Source: Chromatiaceae bacterium
Lineage (GTDB): Bacteria; Pseudomonadota; Gammaproteobacteria; Chromatiales; Chromatiaceae
Length of the DNA stretch: 61,884 bases
Reading direction: 5' to 3'
Assembly (NCBI GenBank): GCA_013426805.1
Contig: JACDZG010000032.1
Coordinates: 1-61,884 of the forward strand
Shown: piece after piece, positions 53,512 to 61,884 of the stretch
How positions within the stretch are numbered: position 1 is the stretch's first letter
How the letters are laid out: the number at the start of each line of letters is the position of its first letter
Made by a program: the position numbers and the translations under genes
The notes under the pieces: model-generated
Databases searched by the model: none
Told to the model about the DNA's origin: nothing
The model's input: the letters and a program-made list of their open reading frames with translations, nothing else

Positions 53512-54801
53512 TTAACCGGCGATTTGGGCGAACGCCTGTTCCGCCGCATCCAGGGTCGCCTGGATTTGGGGTGTCTCGTGGGTAATGGAGACGAACCCGG
53601 CCTCGAACGCCGAGGGCGCGAGATAGACGCCGCGGGCCAGCATGGCATGGAAAAAGGCGCGGAACTGATCCTGATTGCAGGCCGTGGCCTGGGCATAGGT
53701 GGTGACCTGGGGGGCGTCCGTGAAGAAGATGCCGAACATGCCGCCGACCCGGTTCACGGCCAGGGGCACCCCGGCGGCGGCGGCACGCGTCAGCAGGCCG
53801 TCGGTGAGTTCGACCGTGCGCGCGCTGACCCGGTCGAAGAAACCGGGGGCCGAGATCAGTTCCAGGGTCTTGAGCCCGGCCGTCATGGCGATCGGGTTCC
53901 CGGACAGGGTGCCGGCCTGATAGACCGGACCCAGGGGGGAGAGCCGCTCCATGATGTCGCGCCGTCCGCCGAAGGCGCCGACCGGCAGGCCGCCGCCGAT
54001 GACCTTGCCGAGTGCGGTCAGATCCGGACGGATGCCGTAATGGGCCTGGGCGCCGCCCAGCGCGACGCGAAAACCGGTCATGACTTCATCGAGGATCAGC
54101 AGGGCACCGGATTGATCGCAGACCGCGCGCAGGCCCTCCAGGAAGCCGGGCACCGGGGGAATACAGTTCATGTTGCCGGCCACCGGCTCGACGATGATGC
54201 AGGCGATCTCGTGGCCGATCTTGGCGAAGGTCTCCTGGACCTGCTCCAGGTCATTGTAGCGCAGGGTGATGGTGAGTTCGGCCAGGGCCGCGGGGACGCC
54301 CGGCGAGCTGGGTTCGCCGAAGGTCAGGGCGCCGGAGCCGGCCTTGACCAGGAGCGAGTCGGCGTGGCCGTGATAGCAGCCCTCGAACTTGACGATCTTG
54401 TCCCGGCCGGTGAAGCCGCGTGCCAGCCGCAGTGCGCTCATGGTGGCCTCGGTACCGGAGCTGACCATGCGGACCATCTCCATACTCGGGACCAGGGAGC
54501 AAACCGTGTCTGCCATGGTGGTTTCAAGCTGCGTCGGGGCGCCGAAAGACAGTCCCTTATGCAATCTGGACTCGACCGCCGCCAGGACGTCCGGGTGGGC
54601 GTGACCGAGGATCATGGGGCCCCAAGAGCCCACGTAGTCCACATAGCGATTGCCATCGGCGTCGAAGACGTAGGGGCCGAGGGCGCTCTCGAAGAATACC
54701 GGGTCGCCGCCGACACCGCGGAAGGCGCGCACCGGGGAGTTGACGCCGCCGGGGATGTGGACCTGGGCGGCGGAAAAGAGTTCGTGGGATCGGTTCGTCA
54801 T
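53512..54801 (-). CDS. hemL: Glutamate-1-semialdehyde 2,1-aminomutase
   Basis: HemL converts glutamate-1-semialdehyde to 5-aminolevulinate in the C5 route to heme and bacteriochlorophyll. The 429-residue PLP enzyme shows [18 protein letters not shown] at the start and [29 protein letters not shown] and [11 protein letters not shown] supply cofactor contacts, and the Schiff-base Lys is in [18 protein letters not shown]. The ATG overlaps the thiE stop by ATGA, giving thiD-thiE-hemL in one transcript, a linkage common in gammaproteobacteria. Confidence 0.96.
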   Translation of the reverse strand: MTNRSHELFSAAQVHIPGGVNSPVRAFRGVGGDPVFFESALGPYVFDADGNRYVDYVGSWGPMILGHAHPDVLAAVESRLHKGLSFGAPTQLETTMADTVCSLVPSMEMVRMVSSGTEATMSALRLARGFTGRDKIVKFEGCYHGHADSLLVKAGSGALTFGEPSSPGVPAALAELTITLRYNDLEQVQETFAKIGHEIACIIVEPVAGNMNCIPPVPGFLEGLRAVCDQSGALLILDEVMTGFRVALGGAQAHYGIRPDLTALGKVIGGGLPVGAFGGRRDIMERLSPLGPVYQAGTLSGNPIAMTAGLKTLELISAPGFFDRVSARTVELTDGLLTRAAAAGVPLAVNRVGGMFGIFFTDAPQVTTYAQATACNQDQFRAFFHAMLARGVYLAPSAFEAGFVSITHETPQIQATLDAAEQAFAQIAG

Positions 54802-55463
54802 GTGTGCTCCGGCGGGCGCAGGCCCGGTTCGAATTGTTGGCTGAAGGCCCGCGCCGCCGCGGCGACGTCCGGGGCGGCAAAGACTCCGGTGATCACCGCC
54901 AGCAGGTCGGCGCCGGCGGTGATCAGAAGGCGGGCATTCTGTGGTGTGATGCCGCCGATCGCAACCAGTGGTATGTCGAGTCGGGCCCGGGCGCGGGTCA
55001 AGAGGTCCGCAGTGGGCCGCGCGGCCCGCGGCTTGATGGTCGACTGAAAGAAGCTGCCGAAGGCGACATAGCTGGCGCCGACCGCGGCCGCGGTGAGCGC
55101 CAGGTCGAGGCTGTCGTAGCAGGAAACGCCGATGATGGCGTCGGCACCGAGTCGCCGGCGGGCGGCCGCCGGGTCGCTGTCGTCACGGCCCACATGGACG
55201 CCGGCCGCACCCACGGTGAGCGCCAGTTCGAGATCGTCGTTGATGATCAGCGGCACCCCGGTCGCGTCACAGAGCCGCGCCAGGGCGGCCGCTTGAGCGC
55301 GGCGCCGCGCCTCGTCCAGGCCCTTGGCCCGGTACTGGATCAGCCGGGCGCCGCCCGTGATCGCCTGGGTCACCTGCGTGACCAGGCGGCGATCGGCGCT
55401 GTCCGGGGTATCCGCAGGGGTGTCGGGGGTGATGGCGTAGAGCCCGCGCAATGGCCGGTTCAT
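54798..55463 (-). CDS. thiE: Thiamine-phosphate synthase
   Basis: ThiE joins HMP pyrophosphate and the thiazole phosphate to thiamine phosphate. At 221 residues it is typical. The TIM-barrel landmarks are [14 protein letters not shown] (phosphate and Mg side), [31 protein letters not shown] and [12 protein letters not shown]. The end [20 protein letters not shown] binds phosphate. It overlaps thiD upstream and hemL downstream by ATGA. Confidence 0.95.
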   Translation of the reverse strand: MNRPLRGLYAITPDTPADTPDSADRRLVTQVTQAITGGARLIQYRAKGLDEARRRAQAAALARLCDATGVPLIINDDLELALTVGAAGVHVGRDDSDPAAARRRLGADAIIGVSCYDSLDLALTAAAVGASYVAFGSFFQSTIKPRAARPTADLLTRARARLDIPLVAIGGITPQNARLLITAGADLLAVITGVFAAPDVAAAARAFSQQFEPGLRPPEHT

Positions 55464-56302
55464 CGGCCGGCTCCGGGCGGGTCGTCGGGTGCGGGAAGCT
55501 CCGGCGGCGGGTCGGCAGGAAGCGCGTAGAGCCGATTGGGTGTGAGTTGGCAGCGGCCGGTGCGCCAGGCGTGCGCCAGACTGGACCAGGTGAAGGCTTG
55601 GGCGGCCGCGACGGCCTGCGGCAGCGGCATCCCCAGGGCCAGGCGGGCCGCGATGGCGCTCGCCAGGGTGCAGCCGGACCCATGATATTCAGCAGGCAAT
55701 CGCGGCCAGGTCGCCGTGTGCGCGCTGCCGTCCGCCCCATAGAGTCGATTGGTGACATCCGCGGATTCCGCATGGGTGCCGGTGATCAGGACCCAGGGGA
55801 TCGTCCGCGCCAGCAGGTTCCGGGCACAGTCGGCCGCATCAACGGCGCCGCTCAACTGACGGGCCTCGGGGAGATTGGGTGTCACCAGGGTGATGCGGGG
55901 GAGCAGGCGGCCCAGGATGGCGTCGATGAGGGTTTGGTTCCCCAACCGCTGCCCGGCGCCGGATGCCAGCACCGGGTCGAGCACCACCGGCAGTTGCGGA
56001 TTGGCGTCGAGCACCGCGCACAGGGCGGGCACCAGGCGCTCATCGCCGATCAACCCGATCTTGATCGCTCGGGGGTTGCCGTCGGCGATCAGGGCACGGC
56101 ATTGGGCTTCGACTTGAGCGGCCGGTTGGGGGTGGAGGTGGCGCAGACCGCAGGTGTCCTGATCGGTCAGTGCGGTCACCACGGTCAGCGCGAACGCGCC
56201 GGCGGCGCGCACGGCCTCGGCGTCGGCGAGGATGCCGGCGCCGCCGCTGGGGTCGTGGCCGCCGACGCAGAGTACGGTTGGGGGCCAGGGTGTTGGGTGC
56301 AT
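55460..56302 (-). CDS. thiD: Hydroxymethylpyrimidine/phosphomethylpyrimidine kinase
   Basis: ThiD phosphorylates HMP to HMP-P and HMP-PP for ThiE. The 280-residue ribokinase-fold protein has [15 protein letters not shown] and the T-ALTDQDT region. [12 protein letters not shown] follows, and the anion-hole motif is [14 protein letters not shown] with its catalytic Asp position shifted in the GSGCT context. ATG 56302 was chosen because the kinase fold begins [12 protein letters not shown] shortly after; the longer frame adds only a Pro/Ala stretch. It is the first gene of the thiD-thiE-hemL set and diverges from rubredoxin. No TPP riboswitch was recognised. Confidence 0.92.
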   Translation of the reverse strand: MHPTPWPPTVLCVGGHDPSGGAGILADAEAVRAAGAFALTVVTALTDQDTCGLRHLHPQPAAQVEAQCRALIADGNPRAIKIGLIGDERLVPALCAVLDANPQLPVVLDPVLASGAGQRLGNQTLIDAILGRLLPRITLVTPNLPEARQLSGAVDAADCARNLLARTIPWVLITGTHAESADVTNRLYGADGSAHTATWPRLPAEYHGSGCTLASAIAARLALGMPLPQAVAAAQAFTWSSLAHAWRTGRCQLTPNRLYALPADPPPELPAPDDPPGAGR

Positions 56303-56495
56303 TGGAGCCTCGCTAGGGGGAGCCCGGGCCGGCGCGGGCCGTATCATACCCGTTGCAATCAGCGGGCCTTGCCCAGATTTCCAAAATTCGACTTTGCCTG
56401 CCGCGACTGGTCAGGCGCCACCCGACCGTGCGTTCGTCCACCCGCGCTTCCCTCTCGGTGTGGGGATCAGGAGGCCGGTCGACCAGACAGGGCCG

Positions 56496-56663
56496 ATGAT
56501 GAAGACGTACATGTGTGTGATTTGTGGACTGATCTATGACGAGTCACAGGGGTGGCCAAACGACGGGATCGCCGCCGGTACCCCCTGGAACGACGTTCCG
56601 CTGACCTGGAAGTGTCCGGAATGCGGTGCGGGCAAGGACGACTTTGAAATGGTGGAAGTGTGA
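56496..56663 (+). CDS. Rubredoxin
   Basis: This 55-residue rubredoxin carries one iron on four cysteines: CVICG near the start and CPECG near the end. [28 protein letters not shown] is the expected core with its conserved aromatic residues. It transfers electrons in the cytoplasm, for example to oxygen-detoxifying enzymes. The two ATGs at 56496 and 56499 are equivalent; an upstream in-frame extension lies in the promoter region. It is divergent from thiD, an arrangement seen in other gammaproteobacteria. Confidence 0.96.
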   Translation: MMKTYMCVICGLIYDESQGWPNDGIAAGTPWNDVPLTWKCPECGAGKDDFEMVEV

Positions 56664-56727
56664 CGGCCATCCGGTTTTCAGGTGTCAAAACCAGGCATTC
56701 AAGTTCCGGCCGTCTACACTGTGTCTC

Positions 56728-57231
56728 ATGAATGCACCGATCGATCCCTCCCGTCATCCGGATGCCGGCGTCCAGTCGTTACTGAACACCGCCAGGCGTT
56801 ACTGTGCGCTGATCAACGCGTCGGGACCGGACGTCGCCGCCTGGTTGGGTGAAATCGCCGCGCTGCTTCCGCACCTGCACGCCGCCATGACCTCGGTTCA
56901 CCGCAATGTCCCGCACGCGGACCACGATCATCCGGTGGATCTGGATGCGCGCTTCGAGTTGTTTTCGCACTTGCGGGCGCTGCTGGCCGACCGGGACGGG
57001 TACTTTCTGGAGTTCGATCGGGCCCATGACGGGGCGGATGCCATGTCCGGCAGTCTGGCCGACGACCTGACCGATATCTACTGCGAACTCAAGCATGGGC
57101 TGGACGCTTTCGATGCCAACCCGGAACGTGCCCTGGAAACCTGGTTCCTCGGCTATGAGGCTCACTGGGGACAGCATTTGGTCGATGCGCAGCGCCATCT
57201 GGCCAACCTGGCGGCTGCCAGCCGGATGTGA
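56728..57231 (+). CDS. DUF5063 family protein
   Basis: This 167-residue, all-helical acidic protein has LLNTARRYCALINASGPDVA near the N-terminus, LADDLTDIYCELKHGLDAF in the middle and YEAHWGQHLVDAQRHL at the end. This is the DUF5063 pattern. The function is unknown. The ATG at 56728 begins the conserved helix region. It follows rubredoxin by 65 bp and precedes the A-type Fe-S carrier. Confidence 0.75.
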   Translation: MNAPIDPSRHPDAGVQSLLNTARRYCALINASGPDVAAWLGEIAALLPHLHAAMTSVHRNVPHADHDHPVDLDARFELFSHLRALLADRDGYFLEFDRAHDGADAMSGSLADDLTDIYCELKHGLDAFDANPERALETWFLGYEAHWGQHLVDAQRHLANLAAASRM

Positions 57232-57336
57232 TCCGGAGGGCGGCTGATGTCATTGGCGCACTTTCTGCGCTGGATTGTGCGGCGGCCTTTCTGTTAGAGT
57301 CTTTCGCCGTGTTTTAGACCACTGAGGCCATGTATT

Positions 57337-57714
57337 ATGTCCGCATCCCTGACCAACGCGGAGCTGACGCTGACCCTGCCGGCAACGGCGAAGATGGGCG
57401 AGCTCTTCAGCCAAGTCGATGACAATATTCAGGGCGTGCGTGTCTTCGCAACCCCCGGCGGCTGTAGCGGCATCAGCTTCGGCATGACCTTCACCGACGA
57501 GATCAACGCCGACGACGGCGTCCTGGCATGTGACGGCTTCAAGGTCGTCGTGGATGACGGAACCCTGAGCTATTTGCGCGGCGTGGAAATCGACTTCGTG
57601 GAAGACGGCGAAGGCAACGCCACCTTCGTGTTCAACAACCTGCCCCAAATGGGCGGCGGTTGCGGCAGTTGCGGTTCCTCGAACAGCGGCTCGTCCGGCG
57701 GCGGCTGTTCCTGA
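57337..57714 (+). CDS. A-type iron-sulfur carrier with Gly/Cys-rich tail
   Basis: This 125-residue protein belongs to the IscA/HesB/ErpA family. GGCSGISFGMTFTDE holds the first cluster cysteine. The usual C-terminal CGCG/CGS is replaced by GGCGSCGSS and a tail of Ser/Gly ending GGGCS, adding a fourth cysteine. A-type carriers deliver [4Fe-4S] or [2Fe-2S] clusters to target enzymes. A canonical ErpA is 2 kb downstream, so this is a second, divergent carrier. An intrinsic terminator follows. Confidence 0.85.
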   Translation: MSASLTNAELTLTLPATAKMGELFSQVDDNIQGVRVFATPGGCSGISFGMTFTDEINADDGVLACDGFKVVVDDGTLSYLRGVEIDFVEDGEGNATFVFNNLPQMGGGCGSCGSSNSGSSGGGCS

Positions 57715-57792
57715 TGCATCGTCGGTCGCGTCAGACGCGGCCCGCGGTGCCTGTCGGCTAACGACAAAACGATTGAAGAACGTCCCACTCAG

Positions 57793-57814
57793 AAGCGGCC
57801 TCGGCCGCTTTTTT
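57793..57814 (+). terminator. Intrinsic terminator after the A-type carrier gene
   Basis: AAGCGGC, a CTCG loop and GCCGCTT form a 7-bp stem, followed by TTTT. It lies 79 bp after the stop codon. Confidence 0.8.
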
Positions 57815-57904
57815 ATTGCCGTCGGATGACGCGCTTGACGGCCGCCATGGCCCGCATCGCGCGCGCCGATCCCATTTCACCCGTTGGTTTCACAGGGCAC
57901 CATT

Positions 57905-58942
57905 ATGATCAAGGTCGGAATCGTCGGCGGAACCGGGTACACGGGCGCCGAACTGCTGCGTCTCCTCGTCCGCCATCCGCGCGTTGGTGTCGCCGTGATC
58001 ACCTCCCGTGGTGAGGCCGGTATGGCGGTCGCCGACCTCTTCCCCCATCTGCGGGGGCTGCTCGAACTGCGCTTCAGCGCGCCCGACCCGGCAACCCTGC
58101 GGTCATGTGACTTGGTTTTTTTCGCCACACCGAACGGGACGGCGATGCAGCACGCCCCCGAACTGCTGGCGCATGGGGTGCGTATCATCGATCTGGCCGC
58201 GGACTTTCGGTTGGAGGATGCGGCGGTCTGGGAGCAATGGTATGGGATGCCGCATGCCTGTCCGGAGTTGCTTGCGGACGCCGTTTACGGGCTGCCGGAA
58301 CTCAACCGGGCGGCGGTGCGCACCGCCGGACTGATCGCCAATCCGGGGTGTTATCCGACCGCGGTGACCCTGGGTTTTGCCCCGTTGCTGGCCGCCGGAC
58401 TGGTCGATCCGACGTGGTTGATCGCCGACGTCAAGTCGGGTGCCAGCGGCGCCGGGCGCAAGGCCGAAACCGGGCTGCTGATGGCCGAGATCGGGGAGGG
58501 CTTCAAAGCCTACGCGGTGCAGGGACACCGGCACGCGCCCGAGATCAGCCAGAACCTGACCCAGATCTCCGGCACGCCGGTCAACTTGACCTTCGTGCCC
58601 CATCTGTTGCCGATGATTCGGGGCATTGAGGCGACGCTCTATGCCCGCCTCAAGGACCCTGCCGCCATGCCGGATCTAACGGATCTGTATGCGCAGTTTT
58701 ACGCGGGTGAATCCTTCGTCGATATCATGCCGGCTGGTGCCAATCCGGATACGCGTTCGGTGCGCGGTTCGAACCTGTGTCGCATCGCGGTGACGCGGCA
58801 AGCCGGTTCGGATGTTGTCATCGTCCAGTCGGTGATCGACAACCTGGTCAAGGGTGCGGCCGGACAGGCGATCCAGAATATGAACCTGATGTTCGATCTG
58901 GGCGAGACGACAGGTCTGGAAGCGATCGCTCTACTGCCTTGA
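57905..58942 (+). CDS. argC: N-acetyl-gamma-glutamyl-phosphate reductase
   Basis: ArgC reduces N-acetylglutamyl-phosphate to the semialdehyde in arginine synthesis. The 345-residue protein begins [20 protein letters not shown], the NADP-binding Rossmann motif. The active-site Cys is in [12 protein letters not shown], and [12 protein letters not shown] carries the catalytic His. The ATG at 57905 was chosen over an upstream GTG because the Rossmann strand starts at residue 2. It is the long-chain type-1 enzyme, not the short archaeal type. Confidence 0.96.
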   Translation: MIKVGIVGGTGYTGAELLRLLVRHPRVGVAVITSRGEAGMAVADLFPHLRGLLELRFSAPDPATLRSCDLVFFATPNGTAMQHAPELLAHGVRIIDLAADFRLEDAAVWEQWYGMPHACPELLADAVYGLPELNRAAVRTAGLIANPGCYPTAVTLGFAPLLAAGLVDPTWLIADVKSGASGAGRKAETGLLMAEIGEGFKAYAVQGHRHAPEISQNLTQISGTPVNLTFVPHLLPMIRGIEATLYARLKDPAAMPDLTDLYAQFYAGESFVDIMPAGANPDTRSVRGSNLCRIAVTRQAGSDVVIVQSVIDNLVKGAAGQAIQNMNLMFDLGETTGLEAIALLP

Positions 58943-58994
58943 AACCGGGATTCGTCACCGGACGCCTTGCTGCGTTCGCGGCCGCTGTGCGGAG

Positions 58995-59741
58995 GTGGGT
59001 CGTGCGGTGGACGCGCTACGGACGCCGGGCAGGCTTGCGGCCGTGAGCCGGCTTTCGCCGAAGCTGTGGTGGCACCTGCTCGCTCTGGCCGGCTACGCGG
59101 TGCTGGTGGCCGCGGCCTTCTGGCTCGGATTCGAATTGGGTCAGCGTGACGCGACCACCATCACGGCGGGTCGGTCGCCCGACCCCTACGCGCTGACCGC
59201 GCAGACGGTGCTGACGCTTCAGGAGGAGATCACCGCACTGCGCCAGGAGGGGGTCGTGCTCGAGCGCACCCGCCAGATCGCGCTGGAGACCAATCGATCC
59301 TTACAAGATCAGTTGAAGCAGGTCCAGGCTGAGCGCCTGGCCTTGATCAAGGAGGCTTCGTATCTCAAGCGACTGATTCAGGAAGGCGGCCGCGGTGCGG
59401 TGCGCGTTGCGGATTTGCGCCTGACGCGGGGCGAGGGGGTCGTGCGTTATGCGTTCACCCTGACCCAGCTCAGTCCTGGTTTCGGGGAGTCGCGGGGTGA
59501 AGTCAAGCTCTTGGTGACGGGCACTGCGCAGGGGCAAGAGCGCTCGTTCGATCTGGGGCAGTTGCCACATGCCGATCCCCGCCGCCTGACGATGCGTTTC
59601 GAGCACTTCCAGCGATTCCAGGGCGAGTTCAGCCTCCCCGCTGATTTGGTTCCGACCATGATTGCGCTCACCTTGGCGCCCGAAGGGGATCAACTGGCCG
59701 AAACCTTCGAGAGCTTTCCCTGGGTCCTGAATGACCAGTGA
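58995..59741 (+). CDS. DUF6776 membrane-anchored coiled-coil protein
   Basis: This protein of about 248 residues has one N-terminal transmembrane helix (LLALAGYAVLVAAAFWLGF). A coiled coil follows (LQEEITALRQEGVVLERTRQ through LKQVQAERLALIKEASYL), then a beta-rich periplasmic domain ending ESFPWVLNDQ. This matches DUF6776, a gammaproteobacterial family of unknown function found near argC and erpA. GTG 58995, 59007 and 59043 are all possible starts; the spacing from GGAG at 58991-58994 favours 59007. Confidence 0.75.
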   Translation: MGRAVDALRTPGRLAAVSRLSPKLWWHLLALAGYAVLVAAAFWLGFELGQRDATTITAGRSPDPYALTAQTVLTLQEEITALRQEGVVLERTRQIALETNRSLQDQLKQVQAERLALIKEASYLKRLIQEGGRGAVRVADLRLTRGEGVVRYAFTLTQLSPGFGESRGEVKLLVTGTAQGQERSFDLGQLPHADPRRLTMRFEHFQRFQGEFSLPADLVPTMIALTLAPEGDQLAETFESFPWVLNDQ

Positions 59742-59808
59742 TCGGCCGCGGCGCTTGAACGCTGTTGCCCGCGGACACATCTAATCCGCCAGTGTCACTT
59801 CAGCCATC

Positions 59809-60183
59809 ATGAGCACCCCAATGACCGCCGCAAACACCATCGAAACCACGTCCGATACGCCCTTGGTTTTCACCAACTCGGCGGCCTCCAAGGTCGCCCA
59901 ACTGATCGTGGAAGAAGGAAATCCTGCACTGATGTTGCGGGTTTATATCCAGGGTGGCGGCTGCTCCGGCTTTCAGTACGGGTTCACCTTCGACGAGGCG
60001 GTTCAGGACGGTGATACTGAAGTCGTGACGGACGGCGTCAAGTTGTTGATCGACCCGATGAGTATGCAGTATCTCATGGGTGCCGAAATCGACTACACGG
60101 AAGGGTTGCAGGGTGCCCAGTTCGTGATCCGCAATCCGAATGCGTCCACGACTTGCGGGTGCGGCTCCTCATTTTCAGCCTGA
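59809..60183 (+). CDS. erpA: ErpA iron-sulfur cluster insertion protein
   Basis: This 124-residue A-type carrier has [37 protein letters not shown] with the first cluster Cys, and the closing [12 protein letters not shown] with the Cys pair. [20 protein letters not shown] is the ErpA subfamily signature, distinguishing it from IscA. It delivers clusters to essential enzymes such as IspG/IspH. It lies between the DUF6776 gene and tyrS. Confidence 0.95.
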   Translation: MSTPMTAANTIETTSDTPLVFTNSAASKVAQLIVEEGNPALMLRVYIQGGGCSGFQYGFTFDEAVQDGDTEVVTDGVKLLIDPMSMQYLMGAEIDYTEGLQGAQFVIRNPNASTTCGCGSSFSA

Positions 60184-60343
60184 TGCTGCCTGGTCCGCGC
60201 CCCGACGTTTGCCGTCGGTATTTGGCCCCCGCGGGTCCGGCGCGCGCCGGGGCCGGGATTGCAGCCACGCCTTGGACTTGCGTGAAGGTGGGTCGGCGTC
60301 GTAGCCTGCCGCGTTTACGTTACTTGCATGGCTGGTCAGACCG

Positions 60344-61555
60344 GTGGAAAGAATCGAAGCATCGCTCGCGCTGATTCAGCGCGGAACTGAGGAAATCCTG
60401 CTCCCGGCAGCCCTAAGGAAAAAACTCGAAGAGGGTCGCCCGCTCCGCGTCAAAGCGGGCTTCGATCCCACCGCTCCCGATCTGCATCTGGGTCACACGG
60501 TACTGATCAACAAGTTGCGCCAGTTCCAGGAGCTCGGCCATCAGGTTCTTTTTCTGATCGGCGACTTCACCGGCATGATCGGTGATCCCACCGGCAAGAG
60601 CGCGACCCGCAAGCCGCTCTCCCGCGAGGAGATTGCGGCGAACGCGGCCACTTACCAGGAACAGGTCTTTCGTATCCTCGATCCGGCGCGGACCGAGGTC
60701 GTGTTCAACTCGCAATGGATGGATGCCTTGGGTGCGGCCGGGCTGATCCAGATCGCGGCCCGGCACACGGTCGCGCGGATGCTCGAACGCGACGACTTCG
60801 CCAAGCGCTACCGTGGCGGTCAACCGATCGCCGTCCACGAGTTCCTGTATCCCCTGATCCAGGGGTACGACTCGGTCGCCCTGCGGGCTGACATCGAACT
60901 CGGCGGGACGGACCAGAAGTTCAACCTGCTGGTGGGGCGACAACTCCAAGAGTCTTACGGGCAGGAGCCTCAGGTGGTGATCACCCTGCCGTTGCTGGAG
61001 GGCTTGGACGGCGTCCAGAAAATGTCGAAGTCGCTCGGGAACTATATCGGGATCACCGAGCCGCCGGATGCCATGTTCGGCAAGATCATGTCCTTGTCGG
61101 ACCAACTGATGTGGCGCTACTTCGAACTGCTGAGCGCGCGCGAGATGTCAGTGATCGAGGCGTGGCAGGCAGCGGTCCGGGACGGCGCCAATCCGCGTGA
61201 TATCAAGTTTGAACTCGCGGCCGAGATGGTCACCCGCTTCCACTCCGCCGAGGCGGCGCGTGTCGCTCAGGAGCGCTTCATCGCGCGCTTCCAGCAGGGT
61301 GTCATCCCGGAGGATCTGATCGAGATCACGGTCGCCGCGGATGATTCCGGCGGGTTGTCCATCGCCAGGGTCCTGAAGGATGCCGGTTTGGTGAAGAGCA
61401 CCTCCGAGGCGTTGCGTCTGATCGGACAGGGCGGGGTCAGGGTCGATGGTGATCGCGTAGAGGATCAGCATCGGATGTGCCCGGTTGATGCAGTGCATAT
61501 CTACCAAGTGGGAAAGCGCAGGGTCGCCAAGGTGCGGGTTGCACTGCGATCCTAA
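60344..61555 (+). CDS. tyrS: Tyrosyl-tRNA synthetase
   Basis: TyrS charges tRNA-Tyr. The 403-residue enzyme has the HIGH-type motif HLGHTV in [31 protein letters not shown] recognises tyrosine, and KMSKS is intact. A C-terminal S4 RNA-binding domain ends [11 protein letters not shown]. This is the TyrRS subgroup in which [16 protein letters not shown] precedes a KMSKS loop, as in Pseudomonas-type TyrS. GTG 60344 is the likely start because it lies directly before the conserved [10 protein letters not shown]. Strong tandem promoters follow. Confidence 0.95.
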   Translation: MERIEASLALIQRGTEEILLPAALRKKLEEGRPLRVKAGFDPTAPDLHLGHTVLINKLRQFQELGHQVLFLIGDFTGMIGDPTGKSATRKPLSREEIAANAATYQEQVFRILDPARTEVVFNSQWMDALGAAGLIQIAARHTVARMLERDDFAKRYRGGQPIAVHEFLYPLIQGYDSVALRADIELGGTDQKFNLLVGRQLQESYGQEPQVVITLPLLEGLDGVQKMSKSLGNYIGITEPPDAMFGKIMSLSDQLMWRYFELLSAREMSVIEAWQAAVRDGANPRDIKFELAAEMVTRFHSAEAARVAQERFIARFQQGVIPEDLIEITVAADDSGGLSIARVLKDAGLVKSTSEALRLIGQGGVRVDGDRVEDQHRMCPVDAVHIYQVGKRRVAKVRVALRS

Positions 61556-61562
61556 ATGCGTC

Positions 61563-61590
61563 TTGACGCTCTCGACTGGGGTTGTATAAT
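61563..61590 (+). promoter_or_regulatory. Sigma-70 promoter 1 of a tandem set
   Basis: TTGACG (61563-61568), a 16-bp spacer and TATAAT (61585-61590), followed by GTTCGGCT. It lies eight bases after the tyrS stop codon. Confidence 0.8.
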
Positions 61591-61656
61591 GTTCGGCTGG
61601 CTAAGATCCGGCAGGCCTGGCGCAGGTAATATCGACCGAGTTGTAATAACAGATGT

Positions 61657-61684
61657 TTGACAGCCTGCTAGTGTGATGTACAAT
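61657..61684 (+). promoter_or_regulatory. Sigma-70 promoter 2 of a tandem set
   Basis: TTGACA (61657-61662), a 16-bp spacer and TACAAT (61679-61684), followed by GGTCGGCTTGCT. It shares the spacing and start-site sequence with the other two. Confidence 0.8.
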
Positions 61685-61753
61685 GGTCGGCTTGCTAGGG
61701 AAGAGCAGGCAAAACCAAATGGCAAGATGCCGCAAGGAACGTGAACAACGATT

Positions 61754-61781
61754 TTGACAGGGAGTCTAGCTGATGTATAAT
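61754..61781 (+). promoter_or_regulatory. Sigma-70 promoter 3 of a tandem set
   Basis: TTGACA (61754-61759), a 16-bp spacer and TATAAT (61776-61781), followed by GATCGGCTTGCT. This is a near-consensus promoter about 100 bp before the window ends. Confidence 0.82.
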
Positions 61782-61884
61782 GATCGGCTTGCTGTGATTG
61801 AATCGCGGCAGTGTGCTAGGAAATCTCAACCGGGTGCGATCGAAACTGATGAGGTAGCATAAAATACAGCAGTACCCGTCTACA

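Noticed and set aside
56303-56495. TPP riboswitch upstream of thiD
   Set aside because: No THI-box-like sequence was recognised in the short divergent spacer.
1-61884. tRNA genes, integrase or prophage structural genes
   Set aside because: None could be recognised on either strand, so the accessory regions are not assigned to a specific mobile element.

Overview
The window is about 66% GC and reads as chromosomal DNA of a gammaproteobacterium. Supporting genes are ErpA, HemL (C5 heme route), a methylcitrate PrpB/PrpC/PrpE set, ThiD-ThiE-HemL beside rubredoxin, and TyrS next to what look like rRNA promoters. The Uma2, STAND and DUF6776-type proteins recall purple sulfur bacteria (Chromatiaceae). 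That placement is inference; no 16S rRNA lies in the window.

Region by region. (1) 1-15 kb is an accessory conflict/defence region. It holds two large STAND NTPases in convergent orientation: a TIR-metallophosphoesterase-NACHT-FGE protein and a metallophosphoesterase-NACHT-FGE protein. A FitAB-type toxin-antitoxin pair sits between them. They are followed by a Uma2-type nuclease and a trypsin-like protease-STAND-repeat protein with 144-bp tandem repeats. (2) 15.4-20.8 kb carries gntR-prpB-prpC and prpE for propionate use, embedded in repeat-rich spacers. (3) 21-33 kb carries c-di-GMP and histidine-kinase sensors, a lone LutC-like gene and gene debris. (4) 28.4-39 kb carries three sulfatases with a MetA-type outer-membrane protein, a DUF4239 membrane protein and a broken barrel gene. 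(5) 40.8-51.3 kb is a minus-strand restriction-modification island: two methyltransferase cassettes, each with a small putative PD-(D/E)xK partner. (6) 51.5-61.9 kb is housekeeping: a DedA/PAP2/LssY protein, hemL, thiE, thiD, rubredoxin, an A-type Fe-S carrier, argC, a DUF6776 protein, erpA and tyrS. It ends in three tandem strong promoters that probably drive an rRNA operon just outside the window.

The main observation is at the 3' ends of the two STAND genes. Over 75 nt their FGE/C-type-lectin domains differ at 20 nucleotides. Nineteen of these are at first or second codon positions, mostly in NNC codons. The following 42 nt, through the stop codon, are identical, and each gene then has 8-bp tandem repeats and a GC-rich hairpin. 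This is the expected footprint of a diversity-generating retroelement (DGR) that mutates template adenines. No reverse transcriptase or template repeat is visible here, so the retroelement would have to act from elsewhere in the genome. The two proteins would then be hypervariable sensors with the variable surface at the C-terminus, a NACHT switch in the middle, and metallophosphoesterase (plus TIR in one) effectors at the N-terminus.
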